From Heliopora coerulea (Eukaryota > Cnidaria > Anthozoa > Scleralcyonacea > Helioporidae), in assembly GCA_030142905.1 (NCBI GenBank), contig JASJOG010000188.1, positions 186,001-250,000 of the forward strand: 64,000 bases of DNA, in the 5' to 3' direction. Position numbers and translations under genes: made by a program. The notes under the pieces were generated by a model. It searched no databases. It was not told the origin of the DNA and was given only the letters and a program-made list of their open reading frames with translations. Shown one piece after another: positions 61,910 to 64,000 of this stretch (the first letter of the stretch is position 1; each line of letters opens with the position of its first letter).

Positions 61910-63740
61910 ACTTTGTCGAAAGCCCAAAACTCGAGTGATGGACGGTGTTATTTTTTTCTTGTATTATATTGCATATAAGAATCCGTTTCCAGCCGATAAT
62001 TTCAGGAAATAAAGTAGAAAACATACTCCGAAAAATAGTTCCATCTTGAACTCAAAATTTGAGAAAAAACAAGCGGACACAGTAATCAATAGTAATATTT
62101 CGACTTTATTACGAATTCATAATCAGACTAATTTACAAAAGCTAAATCCTTGACTTTGAACATTTTCTAGTGGTCTCTTCAGAGTCCTAAGAAAAACCCA
62201 TACAAAGATACTTTTAACCGCCTGGTTATTTTGAGTAAACATTTATGAAGGATCAATACACATTGAAGTTTTCCACCAACAATCTAAAAGTTGAACTTAC
62301 AGTGTACTAATGACTTCCAGATAAGTTTAAATTTGTATGTGTGGTATCTGCCACACATTGTCATATTTTCATAACCCTGTGTAAACTGTCAGTTACCTTT
62401 AAATTTATTGAAAAACATTAACTCTAAAACTAAAAAATTAACTCCTTAGCTGGTCATAAATGTTCTTGTTATTTTACACAAAGACCAAGACAAAGTACTC
62501 TTTTAGCACCATTTTACTCTGGCTAATGGCAGATGACTCTACTGATAAGGGATGACCTCCAGTCACAAAAGTGCTAATATGTGAGCATGAAGAGCTAATA
62601 AATATTTACTATGAGAATCAGGGTCAAATTTAGTCATGGACATGGCTTATGATAGCCTGCAAATGTCTGCCAATAGGAAAATATTTTCACCAACTCAGCA
62701 GCTAGTTTTCAGGGATGATTGAGTTCACAAGGATCAGCCATCACTTGCCAAAATATCAGGGCCATGAAATTTTGTAAGTCATGAACATACCTCTCAATCT
62801 CATACAATAATTATCATCAAAAGCAGAAATCAATGTTGAAAATGGAACTCTGTTAAATCATTCTAATATTCTACACTTCATGCAGTAACCAACCCTAAGT
62901 TTCCCAATATAGTGTACTGCCACCACGTGACATCACTTACCTGTCTTAAGCGACCACCAGGCATTTACGACCACTTTTGCCTGGCAAAAGGGGTGGTCGT
63001 AAAACTCAGGTTCTACTGTATCTCTATGCACTTCCTTTCCAATTTATATGTTAGACATATTCCAACGCCTCCTTTTTACAACCACAAAAGTTCAGCCCTG
63101 ATAAAACAAAAATGTCCAAGGATAACCAAATTTCAAGTTAATATCCAATGACATTTTTGACCTTGGACTGAAAATTTTAAAGTTGACCCTTGGAGAAAGC
63201 TAATTTGGAACAATACCTGTGCAAAGGAAAAATCTTTGATCAGTATTAACAAGTTTACAATATAACCTTTTGCCAATTTCAAGTTTGTTTTAATCTTTCT
63301 CACTCTCAGTACACCCCAGCAGTTTGACTTTAAGCTGTAAATTTGTTCTGTCTGTCACCTTCCTATTGGCTCCTTGGGCTCTTGATCTTTCCAGTCAACC
63401 ACATACAATGATTGAGGGTGTTTGTTTGTCTTTTCTTTGGAGAGGAGGTAAATTTGGTTGTGACTGTGGAGATTTAAATGTTTAATACTTGCAGTACATA
63501 CTTTTGGCTTGTCTTAATTCCATCATTATTGACGACATGATTTTTTAAAATTTTTGTGAAATTTTTTGGAAGTTATAGAGTGTAATTGCCATTTGTTTCA
63601 ATTATATTATACATTATACATTTCTAAACTTTTTAATTGTAGAAGCTTTTGAAATTTTTATATAATATACTGTAACTGCTTTTAACCTAACCAGAAGAAC
63701 ACTTCCCACACTTAGTAGATACCACAACATGTAACAAAAA
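61910..63740. other. Intron-like; SR60 copy and Tigger-like end
   Basis: No gene seen. An SR60 copy at 62505-62580 (TTTTACTCTGGCTAATGGC, GATGACCTCCAG). At 62945-63021 GCGACCACCAGG..GGTGGTCGT forms a hairpin ending in AGGTTCTACTGTA, like a pogo/Tigger-type terminus (TACAGTAGAACC). Confidence 0.5.
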
Positions 63741-63748
63741 TTCCATAC

Positions 63749-63805
63749 CTGTGTGTTTGGATCAATGTCATCTAAAGCTAATCCATGTACAGGAGATTTT
63801 GGCAT
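63749..63805 (-). CDS. Possible first coding exon of unrecognised gene
   Basis: ATG at 63805, 19 codons (MPKSPVHGLALDDIDPNTQ), donor ACACAG/GTATGG, phase 0 out. The gene would run leftwards into the window; its 5' UTR and promoter would lie to the right of 63805. No family is recognised. Confidence 0.5.
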
Positions 63806-64000
63806 CTTTAAAATCTACATCTAAGTAATTAAATGATGTCTTAGTTAAAAAATTTAAACAGACCATTGTAAATAATATACCAATCCATAGTGTGCATGCA
63901 CCATAAAAATTGATTTTTTGGATTCAATGTTAAGACCTAACAACATAATAAACTCTCAGGGGACAAAGGAAATGACAAAATTATATTTTACATATTGATT

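Noticed and set aside
62790..63250. Possible missing exon of the 58-64 kb gene
   Set aside because: Weak acceptors only, and no frame with the needed phase 2 exit.

Overview
The window is nuclear DNA from an animal, most likely an anthozoan cnidarian such as a coral or sea anemone. That is inferred from the AT-rich base composition, short exons with GT-AG introns separated by kilobases, and a very mixed load of metazoan transposons (Ty3/gypsy, Penelope-like, DIRS-like, LINE, Tc1, piggyBac, hAT, pogo/Tigger). Several short repeats here look like ones common in coral genomes, which is from memory and not tested. There are no operons, ribosome binding sites or CRISPR arrays. Most long open frames belong to mobile elements. 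Host genes are seen only as short exons held together by splice sites and matching reading phase.

Host genes. (1) 4982-14613, minus strand: a multi-exon PIM-like Ser/Thr kinase. Eight exons can be chained with consistent phase, covering the glycine loop, the catalytic Lys, the HRD and DFG motifs and subdomains VIII-IX, behind an N-terminal extension of about 150 residues. The last kinase-domain exon was not found on this side. (2) 25234-26921, plus strand: an inverted, decayed duplicate of the 3' part of that kinase. It does keep a last-exon relic, and it carries a palindromic insertion inside one exon. (3) 41688-63805, minus strand: five small exons of one or two unrecognised genes, with large transposon nests in the introns.

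Layout. 0-5 kb: piggyBac relic, a short terminal-inverted-repeat (TIR) element, SINE-like repeat, tandem repeats and LINE 3' fragment. 5-17 kb: the kinase gene, with a Tc1 element (8226-10021) in one intron and a 0.6 kb tandem duplication upstream. 17.3-25 kb: a tRNA-like palindrome, then a Penelope-like element in two inverted arms, one arm split by an intact Ty3/gypsy element (18106-22596) whose LTRs look identical; then a GIY-YIG module between inverted repeats. 25-27 kb: the inverted kinase duplicate. 27-31 kb: palindromic tRNA-like modules, a small TIR element and a pyrimidine-rich tract of about 0.9 kb. 31.6-35.4 kb: a decayed DIRS-like tyrosine-recombinase retroelement. 35.5-49 kb: foldback elements, an 18-bp minisatellite, hammerhead-like motifs and pogo-like remnants. 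49.7-56.9 kb: a nested stack in which a gag/ORF1-like frame is split by a BED-finger hAT element that itself holds a Tc1-like, a Tigger-like and a LINE insertion. 59.9-61.9 kb: a second hAT transposase relic.

Cross-cutting repeats are (a) tRNA-like modules, often in inverted pairs, (b) a roughly 60-bp short repeat present about eleven times, and (c) TA-rich microsatellites at several element edges. The best candidates for something undescribed are the paired tRNA-like palindromes, the GIY-YIG cassette between inverted repeats, and the split ORF1-like frame.
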